Source of the DNA: JBNKHG01 sp050290225
GTDB lineage: Bacteria > Pseudomonadota > Gammaproteobacteria > Pseudomonadales > Cellvibrionaceae
DNA length: 49,799 nt
Assembly (NCBI GenBank): GCA_050290225.1
Contig: JBNKHG010000049.1
Coordinates: 1 to 49,799 of the forward strand
Direction: 5' to 3'
Shown here one piece after another: positions 8,206 to 15,089 of the stretch. Under the pieces are notes generated by a model. The model had not been told where the DNA came from. It worked only from the letters and a program-made list of their open reading frames with translations, and made no database searches. The translations under genes and the position numbers were made by a program. How positions within the stretch are numbered: the stretch's first letter is position 1; every line of letters starts with the position of its first letter.

Positions 8206-8859
8206 ATGCAGGAACTGTTTTTAAATGCCCTGGTAGCCTGTATCGCACTGGCAATTATCATCGCCGCCGGTCAAATGCTGTTCAAAGTGCTGCGGGGACT
8301 ATTCTGTGCTCTTGGTTTTATCGGCACATTTCTATCATCGGGCAACGGACCCAACCCCAATGCGGTCACTCTGTTCCGTGGCCTCATAGTTGAGGCCAGG
8401 AACTGGCACGGCAGCACCGACGGCAGGCTGTATAGCGAATTCTGGCTGCGCACCGAAGATGGTTTGGAACGGCGTTATAAACTCAAGGACATACACCCAA
8501 ATCTCCGCAAGGGGCATCAGGTTGTGCTCTATGAATATGCGGGCACATTAGTGGCCATCAACAACGACTCAACTGGTACCGAAAGCTGGATAGCACCAGG
8601 GTGGCTACTGTCTTCTCTGTATCCAACCGGACGTTTTCGTCGTTTTGCCATTTCAAGCCTTGGCATATGGACAGCTTACTATTTTATGAAGCCTTCGGAC
8701 CCTACCTTTGAACAGGTATTTCTATTCTTGGCATGGGTAATCTTCGCGGGACTTACCTTGGTCTTAATATTCAGGCACTTGTTTTCTGCCAGCCCGCGTA
8801 GGTCAGATCGCCTTGGAGAATTCGCAGCATTTTGTTACGACGCGGCAAAACCCTATTAA
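8206..8859 (+). CDS. Predicted inner-membrane protein of unknown function
   Basis: About 217 residues. One hydrophobic segment sits at the N-terminus (ALVACIALAIIIAAGQMLF). A soluble, strand-rich middle follows (residues about 45-125, with EFWLRTEDGLERRYKLKD). Two further hydrophobic segments come near the C-terminus (about 145-165 and 170-195). The start at 8206 is preferred, with AGGA about 11 bases upstream; an ATG at 8194 is possible. The middle region recalls domains of membrane proteins that sense or bind something at the cytoplasmic face, but I cannot name a family. It is probably cotranscribed with the lipoprotein gene. Confidence 0.6.
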   Translation: MQELFLNALVACIALAIIIAAGQMLFKVLRGLFCALGFIGTFLSSGNGPNPNAVTLFRGLIVEARNWHGSTDGRLYSEFWLRTEDGLERRYKLKDIHPNLRKGHQVVLYEYAGTLVAINNDSTGTESWIAPGWLLSSLYPTGRFRRFAISSLGIWTAYYFMKPSDPTFEQVFLFLAWVIFAGLTLVLIFRHLFSASPRRSDRLGEFAAFCYDAAKPY

Positions 8860-8946
8860 TCACAATGCATGCTTGCAAACTGAGGGTGGACTCGGATCGA
8901 AAACGGCCCACTTTCCAATGTATCTATCTCATCTAAAAAGATCTGA

Positions 8947-8964
8947 ATTCGACAATAATCTAAT
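8947..8964. promoter_or_regulatory. Degenerate palindrome copy A
   Basis: ATTCGACAATAATCTAAT keeps the left half-site ATTCGAC of the perfect copy at 9117-9138 and the A/T core, while the right half is decayed. This is the weakest member of the set. Confidence 0.35.
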
Positions 8965-8974
8965 GACCACAATG

Positions 8975-8995
8975 ATCGTCTATATTTAATCGAAT
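8975..8995. promoter_or_regulatory. Palindrome copy B
   Basis: ATCGTCTATATTTAATCGAA plus T matches the perfect copy at 18 of 21 positions, including the whole TCTATATTTA core and the outer TCGAAT. A further TCGA-N6-TCGA pair overlaps its right side. Confidence 0.5.
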
Positions 8996-9058
8996 TTTGT
9001 CGAAGCTATTTTTGCCGACCATTAGCAAACGCCATGAAGTGCATGTGACCGACAGAAA

Positions 9059-9079
9059 ATTCGATTATATATAGGCTGA
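9059..9079. promoter_or_regulatory. Palindrome copy C
   Basis: ATTCGATTATATATAGGCTG plus A keeps the left half-site with one change and the TATAT core; the right half is partly decayed. Confidence 0.45.
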
Positions 9080-9116
9080 TCCGCATCTGGTTCGACCAAT
9101 ACCGAACAGCATTTCA

Positions 9117-9138
9117 ATTCGACTATATTTAGTCGAAT
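9117..9138. promoter_or_regulatory. Perfect palindrome copy D
   Basis: ATTCGACTA, four bases (TATT), then TAGTCGAAT: nine perfectly paired bases on each side. It is the best copy and lies 40 bases before the GTG of the microprotein, a normal operator position. The binding protein is unknown. Confidence 0.6.
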
Positions 9139-9177
9139 ATTTACAGAGCCATCGGGTCAGAGAACTGGAGGGATTTC

Positions 9178-9306
9178 GTGTTATATGTGAAGCTGGAATT
9201 ATTACTGGCAGTAGCCTTTGGATTAGTCTTGCTCATTACTAAGGCAGAGATCGACGACAATAAGGCCAAGCCAATGACCTCCGATACCACGGCAAGCGAG
9301 GGGTAA
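9178..9306 (+). CDS. 42-residue single-span membrane microprotein
   Basis: GTG start with GGAGGG five bases upstream, an excellent ribosome site. The product is a hydrophobic helix (LELLLAVAFGLVLLITKAEI) followed by a short acidic and polar tail rich in D, K and T. No family was recognised. It lies 40 bases behind the perfect palindrome and just before the 82-residue gene, so it is probably the first gene of a small operon. It is short enough to be missed by normal gene finders. The ribosome site and codon-regular reading are the only support. Confidence 0.55.
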   Translation: MLYVKLELLLAVAFGLVLLITKAEIDDNKAKPMTSDTTASEG

Positions 9307-9313
9307 AATCTGA

Positions 9314-9562
9314 ATGCATCACCCTTACTATCTGGCTGATACCACTGGAAAGCTAAGGTTTACCAAGCGAGGCCTTGCTGAATTGCAGGCATACTTTGCC
9401 AAGGCAGGCATTGATATTCACAAGATCGATACCGTTGAGGAATATTACAGTGCACGGCAGCAATCTTCGCCATATTTTATGGAATGGCAAGTGCGTCGTG
9501 AAACCCAGGTGAAACAAATGAATACACTGCCACCGCTATTCTATCGCCACCAACACCAGTAG
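9314..9562 (+). CDS. Small hypothetical protein, 82 residues
   Basis: It starts 7 bases after the microprotein stop, with GAGGGG about ten bases upstream of the ATG. The product is polar and probably helical, with several Tyr and His residues (MHHPYYLAD, EEYYSARQQSSPYFMEW, FYRHQHQ). There is no signal peptide or membrane segment. I do not recognise a family. Tight spacing to the microprotein suggests one transcript with it, and perhaps with the downstream TSUP transporter 45 bases away. Confidence 0.55.
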   Translation: MHHPYYLADTTGKLRFTKRGLAELQAYFAKAGIDIHKIDTVEEYYSARQQSSPYFMEWQVRRETQVKQMNTLPPLFYRHQHQ

Positions 9563-9607
9563 AATGCCCCGCTTGCTCGGGAAAACGACCTTACTCACAA
9601 ACGGCCC

Positions 9608-10390
9608 ATGTCAGACCTTACCTCCATCCAATACCTGCTGATCGGTTTGATCTTTATCTGGAGCGGCTTTGTGCGTTCAGGACTGGGGTTTGGCGGTGCG
9701 GTCCTGTCGCTACCGTTCCTGTTAATGGTTGATAACCGGCCACTTGTGTACCTGCCGATTATCTCTATTCATCTGCTGGTATTTGCCACCTTTACCGTCT
9801 GGCAAAATAACCGCAGTAGGGGTCGGAGCCCTGAATCCGGTTCCTCGACAGTGGAGTGGCGATACCTGCGTTACGCTCTGGCAATTATGATCGTTCCCAA
9901 GCTGGTGGGCGTATTTGGGTTGATTCTGCTTCCCAATACCCTTATGAGCAGCATTATTTTCTGCATTGTCGCCTTCTACTCCCTGACCTATATCTTTAAC
10001 ACGCCTTTCAAAAGTAAAAGTCGTCTTTTAGACGGGCTCTTTTTGGTCCTCGGCGGTTATATCAGCGGCACATCCCTGATCGGAGCCCCCTTGATTATTG
10101 CGGTATTCAGTAATCACGTCGAACGTCACAAGCTGCGCGACACACTATTTGCCCTTTGGGTGATTCTGGTGGCCATCAAGATGTCGGCGTTTGTTTACGC
10201 AGGTATCGACCTGCAATTGATTCACCAGTTCTGGTTGCTTCCCTGCGCCGGTGTCGGACACCTGATCGGTTTACGCCTGCACGAGCGCTTGCTGAATGCG
10301 GAAACTCCGGTGTTTTTTCGCGTGCTGGGCAGCGTACTGCTGACGATCAGTGTGATTGGTTTGTATCAGGGACTACTGAAAACCCATTGA
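9608..10390 (+). CDS. TSUP (TauE/SafE) family membrane transporter
   Basis: A 260-residue, very hydrophobic protein with about seven or eight membrane segments. The N-terminal WSGFVRSGLGFGGAVLSLP is the first-half signature of TauE/SafE proteins, and GGYISGTSLIGAPLIIAVF in the second half is its repeat counterpart. Family members export or import sulfur compounds such as sulfite, sulfoacetate or thiosulfate, and some have other anion substrates; the substrate here is unknown. The 3' end overlaps the 3' end of the opposing GGDEF gene by 44 bases. Confidence 0.8.
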   Translation: MSDLTSIQYLLIGLIFIWSGFVRSGLGFGGAVLSLPFLLMVDNRPLVYLPIISIHLLVFATFTVWQNNRSRGRSPESGSSTVEWRYLRYALAIMIVPKLVGVFGLILLPNTLMSSIIFCIVAFYSLTYIFNTPFKSKSRLLDGLFLVLGGYISGTSLIGAPLIIAVFSNHVERHKLRDTLFALWVILVAIKMSAFVYAGIDLQLIHQFWLLPCAGVGHLIGLRLHERLLNAETPVFFRVLGSVLLTISVIGLYQGLLKTH

Positions 10391-12176
10391 GTTTGCATTG
10401 GTTACTGCCGTTGTTTTTGCAATCATTGAGGGCCCTGTCCGCCCGCGAAAAGAGGGTTTCTGCGGTGTCTTCCTCGACAAAGGCCGCAATGCCAATGGAT
10501 ACAGTCACCTGCACCGGATCCGCCTTAAAATGAAACGGGGTATTGGCCAAAGCCTGGCGAATCTTATCCAGGGTTTTCAGGGCGGTTTCGGCACCAGTCT
10601 CCGGCATCAGAATCACAAATTCGTCAATGCCGTAGCGGGCCATAAAGTCCACCTGCCTCAGACGCTTGGAAATTGCGCCGGCTATCAGTTTGAGAATTTT
10701 GTTACCGGCCTGTTGGCCATAGTTGTCGTTGAGCCATTTATACTGGTCGATATCACACACCGCCAATGTCAGTGAGTGGCCATAGCGCTGACAGCGTTGC
10801 AGCTCGTGATGTATGCGCTCGTTATAGGCTGGTCGGTTGGGAAGTTCGGTCAATGGATCCTGCAGGGCACGGCGTTGCAATTCCTCAAACGCTACTCGGC
10901 TGTGTCGCATCTGGTTGTCCATGGATTGCACTCGCGCGGCCAATTCTCCCAATTGTTCCACAGCGGGACTCCCCACGGCTGTTTGCTGTTGTCGGAAATG
11001 GGACAGGGCATCCCGGATAGCCCCTATTCGGTCATTGACCTCCTGTTTTAGTTGGTCGAGATCTGCCGCAGAGGCAACACTTTCGGCTAGAGTATCCACC
11101 TCGATAACCAACTGCTGCTCCAGTTTCACTCCAGTCTGATGAATCTGATGACCGGTTTCTGCGGAGTCAGCCAGGGTCTGATAAATGTCAGACAACTCAT
11201 GGTTGACGCTCTCCAGAAAACGGGAAAAATCACCTTTAGCGGCCACATACGCCTGCATCACCAAATCGCGAATATCTTCCAGTGCTGGCACCAACTCAAA
11301 CCAGTTGAGGCCGCGGTCGATGCGCCGGCGAGCAGCGACCATTTTTTGTTCAACACAGGGGGAAGGTTCCACAAACTCGATCAGGTCAGTGAGTACATTT
11401 GTAATCCGGGCCGAAATCCGGGAAAAGGCCGGTTCATGGCGGGGGCGCTCAAAAATGGCCTCGGGGTGGTCGCCCCCCGTCACACCCAGCTCCCCACGGA
11501 TTTCATCGTAGTCACTGTCGATGACCCTGCCCTTTTCGTCGTCGGAGACCCGCTCCACCGGAACAGACTCAGCCAACCCCATGTCAGCCGACACCTCGGG
11601 TTTATCATCACTTCTCGAATGGGCTGGTTCGTGCGTGGGCCTATCGGTCTCGGGGTGCCCGGTAAGGGCCTCGGGTAGCTGCTCGCTAACGCGCTGCCAA
11701 AACCCGGGCTTGATCGCCCTCTGGCTTGCCAGTGCCTGCCGTTGCAGCTGAGCCAGCTCTTCCAGGATATTGGGGTATCGCTGCAAGTGTCCGATTCGGT
11801 CTTTCAGGCTCTTGCGGAAAGCTTTGACCGCAGTGTTGACTTCCCGTGGCAGCTCCAATTGCAGAAGTTGAACTGCGAGGGTTTCGAAGGCTTGAAGTAA
11901 CAACTCGGAGCGCTCTCCCCGGCGACTGTCAAAACGCTCAGCGGTTTCACTTACCAGGGAAACCGCAGGTAAGCCCGATAATGGCTTTCGCAATTGTCGT
12001 CTCAATTCGGCAAGTGCGCTGTCGAGCTGATGGTCGAGTCCATCCGCGGCCAGGCTGATCTGCAGCAACGCCTGCTGCAATGCTTTGATCTGGTCACCTA
12101 ATTCCTTTTCCCTGCGCGTCTGCGTCTCCAGCGTTTGTTCATATTTCTTACGCCAGGGACTGCCGTATTCCGTCAT
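10347..12176 (-). CDS. Diguanylate cyclase-type GGDEF protein with GIDEF signature
   Basis: 609 residues, no membrane segment. The N-terminal two thirds are helical and partly charged (probable coiled coils near 15-65 and 320-430). The C-terminal third is a GGDEF domain: PLTELPNRPAYNERI, DIDQYKWLNDNYG, and RYGIDEFVIL with the signature at 516-520. The product-binding inhibitory site RQVD (507-510) lies five residues before it. The canonical second Gly is Ile here. By position next to dsbA and cytochrome c4 this corresponds to the Pseudomonas locus of DgcH (PA5487). Likely role: cytoplasmic c-di-GMP synthesis, or binding if the altered active site is inactive. Confidence 0.8.
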   Translation of the reverse strand: MTEYGSPWRKKYEQTLETQTRREKELGDQIKALQQALLQISLAADGLDHQLDSALAELRRQLRKPLSGLPAVSLVSETAERFDSRRGERSELLLQAFETLAVQLLQLELPREVNTAVKAFRKSLKDRIGHLQRYPNILEELAQLQRQALASQRAIKPGFWQRVSEQLPEALTGHPETDRPTHEPAHSRSDDKPEVSADMGLAESVPVERVSDDEKGRVIDSDYDEIRGELGVTGGDHPEAIFERPRHEPAFSRISARITNVLTDLIEFVEPSPCVEQKMVAARRRIDRGLNWFELVPALEDIRDLVMQAYVAAKGDFSRFLESVNHELSDIYQTLADSAETGHQIHQTGVKLEQQLVIEVDTLAESVASAADLDQLKQEVNDRIGAIRDALSHFRQQQTAVGSPAVEQLGELAARVQSMDNQMRHSRVAFEELQRRALQDPLTELPNRPAYNERIHHELQRCQRYGHSLTLAVCDIDQYKWLNDNYGQQAGNKILKLIAGAISKRLRQVDFMARYGIDEFVILMPETGAETALKTLDKIRQALANTPFHFKADPVQVTVSIGIAAFVEEDTAETLFSRADRALNDCKNNGSNQCKLNGFSVVPDTNQSH

Positions 12177-12242
12177 AGGATTTCACCCAATGTCTATCCT
12201 GATCCCTATAGACTCATCTCCGTCGACAATTATAGACAACAA

Positions 12243-12267
12243 AAACGGGGCCATAGAGGCCCCGTTT
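12243..12267 (-). terminator. Intrinsic terminator after dsbA
   Basis: Perfect ten-base stem AAACGGGGCC / GGCCCCGTTT with a five-base loop. On the minus strand the stem ends in a T-rich tail (GTTTTTG), 27 bases after the dsbA stop. The stem's own A and T ends make it potentially bidirectional. Confidence 0.8.
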
Positions 12268-12293
12268 ATTTACCGTTTGCTGCTGGCGGGCAA

Positions 12294-12932
12294 CTAACCG
12301 CGCTCTTTACGCAGTTTGCCAATCAGAAAATCAACCACCTCCAACATCTGGGCCTGGCCACCAGCCATCTTTGCGGAAACGCGATACTTGCCATCCACCA
12401 CCAGTTCCGGGGTCCCGGTAATGTGATAACCACGGGCGCGGGCATCGGCCTGTTTCACCTGACTGGTGACGCCGAAAGAGTTAAAGGTCTTTAAAAATTT
12501 CGCCTTCTCGACCCCTTGGGCCTCAAACAGGGGCGCCAGTTCATCGGCATCCACAAGGCGTTTTTTCTCAAGGTTGAGAGCATTAAACAGCGGCTGGTGC
12601 AGCTTCTCGAGCACCCCCAGGGTCTTGGCTGTGTAGAAGGCCCGGGCGTGGACCTCCATCAGTTTGTTCCACATGGCGGGAGATCTGACGAAATTAATAT
12701 CATCGTCGGCCTTGGATTTCCACTGCTGTACCAACGGCTCAAACCGGAAGCAATGACCACAGCCATACCAGAAAACCTCGGCCACTTCGATCTTGTTGGG
12801 ATCGCTGGTACGGACCGGTGTTGCCAATTCAGCGTAGTGTACGCCGGCTTCGAAACCGGGTGCCGCCGCAGGTCCCTCAGCGCAAGCCACCAGGGAAAAA
12901 ATCAATGTCAGAATTGCCGTCAAGGCTCTCAT
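12294..12932 (-). CDS. dsbA: Thiol:disulfide interchange protein DsbA
   Basis: 212 residues from the ATG at 12932, chosen because GGAG lies seven bases upstream and a signal peptide follows directly (MRALTAILTLIFSLVACAEG). The thioredoxin-fold active site is FWYGCGHCFRFEP, so CGHC and not the CPHC of E. coli, followed by the helical insert and a cis-Pro region TGTPELVVDGKYRV. It introduces disulfides into periplasmic proteins. The signal ends in LVAC, which fits a lipobox, so membrane anchoring is possible; ordinary cleavage after ACA is the alternative. The position beside cytochrome c4 matches Pseudomonas. Confidence 0.9.
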   Translation of the reverse strand: MRALTAILTLIFSLVACAEGPAAAPGFEAGVHYAELATPVRTSDPNKIEVAEVFWYGCGHCFRFEPLVQQWKSKADDDINFVRSPAMWNKLMEVHARAFYTAKTLGVLEKLHQPLFNALNLEKKRLVDADELAPLFEAQGVEKAKFLKTFNSFGVTSQVKQADARARGYHITGTPELVVDGKYRVSAKMAGGQAQMLEVVDFLIGKLRKERG

Positions 12933-13070
12933 AGCGTTACTCCGTGTGATTACCATGTGTATTGTCCGCCAGTTAGACTGGCACCGATTATTGTGGTTCC
13001 AGCTTCCGGGTGCAAGGCCACAGTTCGCACTCTCACTCTGAACTGCGACAGACAGTTTGTTCAGGCAACA

Positions 13071-13096
13071 AAAAAGGCGGCCTGAGCCACCTTTTT
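13071..13096 (-). terminator. Intrinsic terminator after the cytochrome c4 gene
   Basis: Stem AAAAAGGCGGC / GCCACCTTTTT (one G-T pair) with a four-base loop. It lies 25 bases past the cytochrome c4 stop, with a T-run on the minus strand. Confidence 0.8.
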
Positions 13097-13120
13097 AACG
13101 GCCGAATGCTTAACCGCGGC

Positions 13121-13768
13121 TTAATTCAGACCGGAGATAAAATTGGCCACCGCAATAATCTCAGCGTCACTCATTTGTGCAGCGACATCTCGCATGACTT
13201 TCTGGTCACCGTCGTTGGTCCGGTTACCAGCACGGAAATCACGCAATTGCTTCTCGATATACTGGGCATGTTGACCGCCCAGACGTGGATAGCCGGCGGG
13301 GGCATTCCCCTGGCCCGTGGGTGAGTGACAACCCATACAGGCTGGGACGCTGGTTTCCATATTGCCATTGCGGTAAACCTTGGCGCCCAATTCCAGGCCG
13401 TTAACCTTTACACCAGTGCCAATCTGGACTTCGATTTCCTTGGCGCCGGACAGTTGCATTGGATTACTGGAAAAATAAGCGGAAATATCCGCTAAATCCT
13501 GGTCAGACAGGGCATTGAGCATACCGGTCATTTCCAGCACCGGGCGGTTGCCGGCTTTGATGTCCTGCAGCTGCTTAGTGATATATTTCTCCCCCAGACT
13601 GGCCAGCTTGGGGAAGTTTGGAGCCGGGCTGTTACCATCAGTACCATGACAGGCGGCACATACCGCGGCTTTGGCCTTCCCGGCGGCGGCATCACCGGCA
13701 GCCGCGGCGCCTTGAGCCATGGCGACCAGCCCCAAAGAAATCAGAGCGAGTGAGATTAAATTTTTCAT
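13121..13768 (-). CDS. Cytochrome c4, periplasmic diheme cytochrome
   Basis: 215 residues from ATG at 13768. A signal peptide (MKNLISLALISLGLVAMAQGAAAA) precedes two tandem class I cytochrome domains, each with one heme site: CAACH near the mature N-terminus and CMGCH in the second half. The matching axial methionines are in the EMTGMLNAL and KVMRDVA segments. This is the cytochrome c4 arrangement; it carries electrons to terminal oxidases such as the aa3 or cbb3 enzymes. A reading frame extends upstream to 13909 but lacks a signal peptide at its start, so it was rejected. Neighbours dsbA and engB match Pseudomonas order. Confidence 0.9.
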   Translation of the reverse strand: MKNLISLALISLGLVAMAQGAAAAGDAAAGKAKAAVCAACHGTDGNSPAPNFPKLASLGEKYITKQLQDIKAGNRPVLEMTGMLNALSDQDLADISAYFSSNPMQLSGAKEIEVQIGTGVKVNGLELGAKVYRNGNMETSVPACMGCHSPTGQGNAPAGYPRLGGQHAQYIEKQLRDFRAGNRTNDGDQKVMRDVAAQMSDAEIIAVANFISGLN

Positions 13769-13952
13769 TTGGCTAATCCGTGTTCGGTTGTTCTGGGTGG
13801 TCCTGCTCTTTTTAACTCGCGCCATCTCCCGATTCTGTATCCCCCAAGGGCCGAAAAACAGAAGAATGGTACAATCGCGCACCTTCTCAGCACCAAAAAG
13901 CGGCGCCATTATATACTAACCATCTGATAACACACCATTTTTGCAGGGATAT

Positions 13953-14591
13953 ATGAGCACACAAATCAATTTTAACCTGGCCACTTTCACTCAAAGCGCC
14001 CCAAGTATTCGCCAGTGTCCCCCGGAGAGTGGTGCAGAAGTGGCCTTTGCCGGTCGTTCCAACGCGGGCAAATCCAGCGCAATCAACACCCTCACCAATA
14101 ACAGCAAGCTGGCCCGCACCAGCAAAACCCCCGGGCGCACGCAGCTGATCAACTTTTTTGCCCTCAACGAGCAACAGCGCCTGGTGGACCTGCCTGGTTA
14201 CGGCTACGCCAAGGTACCCAAGGCGATGAAAGAAGAGTGGGAGCGCAACCTGTCTGAATATCTGCAAAAGCGTCAGTGCCTGCGGGGATTGGTGGTCGTC
14301 ATGGATATCCGCCACCCAATGCAGGCTTTCGACACCATGATGATCAATTGGGCGGTGGAAGTTGAGATGCCGGTGCATATCCTGCTTACCAAAGCAGACA
14401 AATTAAAGAAAGGTCCGGCACAGGCCACCCTCCTTAAAGTACGCAAATCCATGCAGGAGGCCAATGTGAATGATTTGGTCTCGGTACAGACCTTCTCAGC
14501 CTTGAAGCGCGCCGGGGTGGATGTATTACAACAGAAACTGACTGAATGGCTGAATATGTCGGTTGCAGAGCCCTTTAGCGACATGGAATAG
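13953..14591 (+). CDS. engB: Ribosome biogenesis GTP-binding protein EngB (YihA/YsxC)
   Basis: 212 residues from ATG at 13953, with GCAGGGA just upstream; the in-frame TTG at 13941 is not needed. G motifs are clear: G1 GRSNAGKSSAINTL, G2 TPGRTQ, G3 DLPGYGYA, G4 TKADK and G5 FSALKRAG. It is a small GTPase required for assembly of the large ribosomal subunit. It faces polA across a 500-base gap, the same convergent layout as in E. coli and Pseudomonas, where that gap holds a small RNA. Confidence 0.95.
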   Translation: MSTQINFNLATFTQSAPSIRQCPPESGAEVAFAGRSNAGKSSAINTLTNNSKLARTSKTPGRTQLINFFALNEQQRLVDLPGYGYAKVPKAMKEEWERNLSEYLQKRQCLRGLVVVMDIRHPMQAFDTMMINWAVEVEMPVHILLTKADKLKKGPAQATLLKVRKSMQEANVNDLVSVQTFSALKRAGVDVLQQKLTEWLNMSVAEPFSDME

Positions 14592-14640
14592 ACCAATTGG
14601 ATGGCTTGGAACCCCCATCATCGAGGCTTTGACGAGCCGA

Positions 14641-14676
14641 CAAAAAAGCCCGGTAGCTTGGGGGCACCACCGGGCT
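14641..14676 (-). terminator. Second intrinsic terminator in the engB-polA gap
   Basis: On the minus strand AGCCCGGT pairs with ACCGGGCT across a 14-base loop and is followed by TTTTTTG. It could end a second small transcript or stop read-through of the small RNA and polA. It also lies 50 bases after the engB stop but has no T-run on that strand. Confidence 0.7.
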
Positions 14677-14831
14677 CAAAGATTGATGCCCTTGGGGCTA
14701 GACACCAATCAGTCCACTTGAGCAGCACTAGCGCACTGCTGTACAAAATTTGACCTCTTTACGGTGTGACAGTTCCCCCCTTCTGCTGCTAACGGAAGAG
14801 AACACCGCTCCCCCAGGGAAAAGGCCTGGGC

Positions 14832-14862
14832 AAAAAAAAGCCCCGATCAACTCGATCGAGGC
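14832..14862 (-). terminator. Intrinsic terminator of the small RNA candidate
   Basis: On the minus strand GCCTCGATC pairs with GATCGGGGC (one G-T pair), with a five-base loop, followed directly by eight T. A classic strong terminator. Confidence 0.85.
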
Positions 14863-14996
14863 CGCTTGTGTACTATCGGCTGCTTCTGGCAGCTAAGCGT
14901 GGTTATCGGCGAGGAAACCGTGTTTCCATCTGCCTTCACCCAGTATTCAAGGGAGAGCAAGACACCAAACTTATCTCATCGATAAGGTTCAGTCGC
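14832..14996 (-). ncRNA. Candidate small RNA, ErsA/Spot 42-like by position
   Basis: About 165 bases from a predicted start near 14996 to the T-run at 14832. It would fold into hairpins GGAAAC/GTTTCC (14913-14927) and GCTGC/GCAGC (14879-14893) plus the terminator. A C/T-rich segment (GCTCTCCCTTG, around 14950-14960) is left single-stranded as a possible target-binding site. E. coli Spot 42 and Pseudomonas ErsA occupy the same engB-polA gap on the polA strand. ErsA is under AlgU control, and the promoter found here is AlgU-like. I have not matched the sequence itself to either RNA, so homology is inferred from position, promoter and terminator. Confidence 0.65.
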
Positions 14997-15000
14997 TTTT

Positions 15001-15029
15001 TATGACTATTCACAACCCGGGTAAGTTCC
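15001..15029 (-). promoter_or_regulatory. Sigma-E/AlgU-like promoter of the small RNA
   Basis: On the minus strand GGAACTT (15023-15029) is a perfect extracytoplasmic-stress -35 element. It is followed after 16 bases by GTCATA (15001-15006), close to the TCTGA/TCAAA type -10. Measured from GAACTT to TCATA the spacing is 17, inside the AlgU range. Confidence 0.6.
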
Positions 15030-15089
15030 GCCAATATGTAAAAAAATTTCAAAAACCGGTCGCCGACCCCAATCCTGCATTTCCGGCGA

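Larger units (their letters stand above)
8860..9177. other. Gene-free, AT-rich region with four related palindromes
   Basis: This 318-base stretch has no gene I can support. Its striking content is four copies of one 17-22 base palindrome family, listed separately, ending 40 bases before a microprotein gene. The likely role is promoter and operator region for the genes at 9178-10390. Confidence 0.6.
14592..15089. other. engB-polA intergenic region with small RNA candidate and two minus-strand terminators
   Basis: 498 bases between convergent genes. No protein gene is supported. It holds, reading along the minus strand, a sigma-E-like promoter, a structured RNA region, a strong terminator, a second structured region (14677-14831) with an eight-pair hairpin around 14720-14741, and a second terminator. 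Confidence 0.7.

Noticed and set aside
8947..9138. CRISPR array or transposon inverted repeats in the palindrome region
   Set aside because: Spacing between copies is irregular, the repeats are themselves palindromic and diverged, and no cas or transposase gene is near.
13769..13909. N-terminal extension of cytochrome c4
   Set aside because: It would place the signal peptide inside the chain; the ATG at 13768 directly precedes it.
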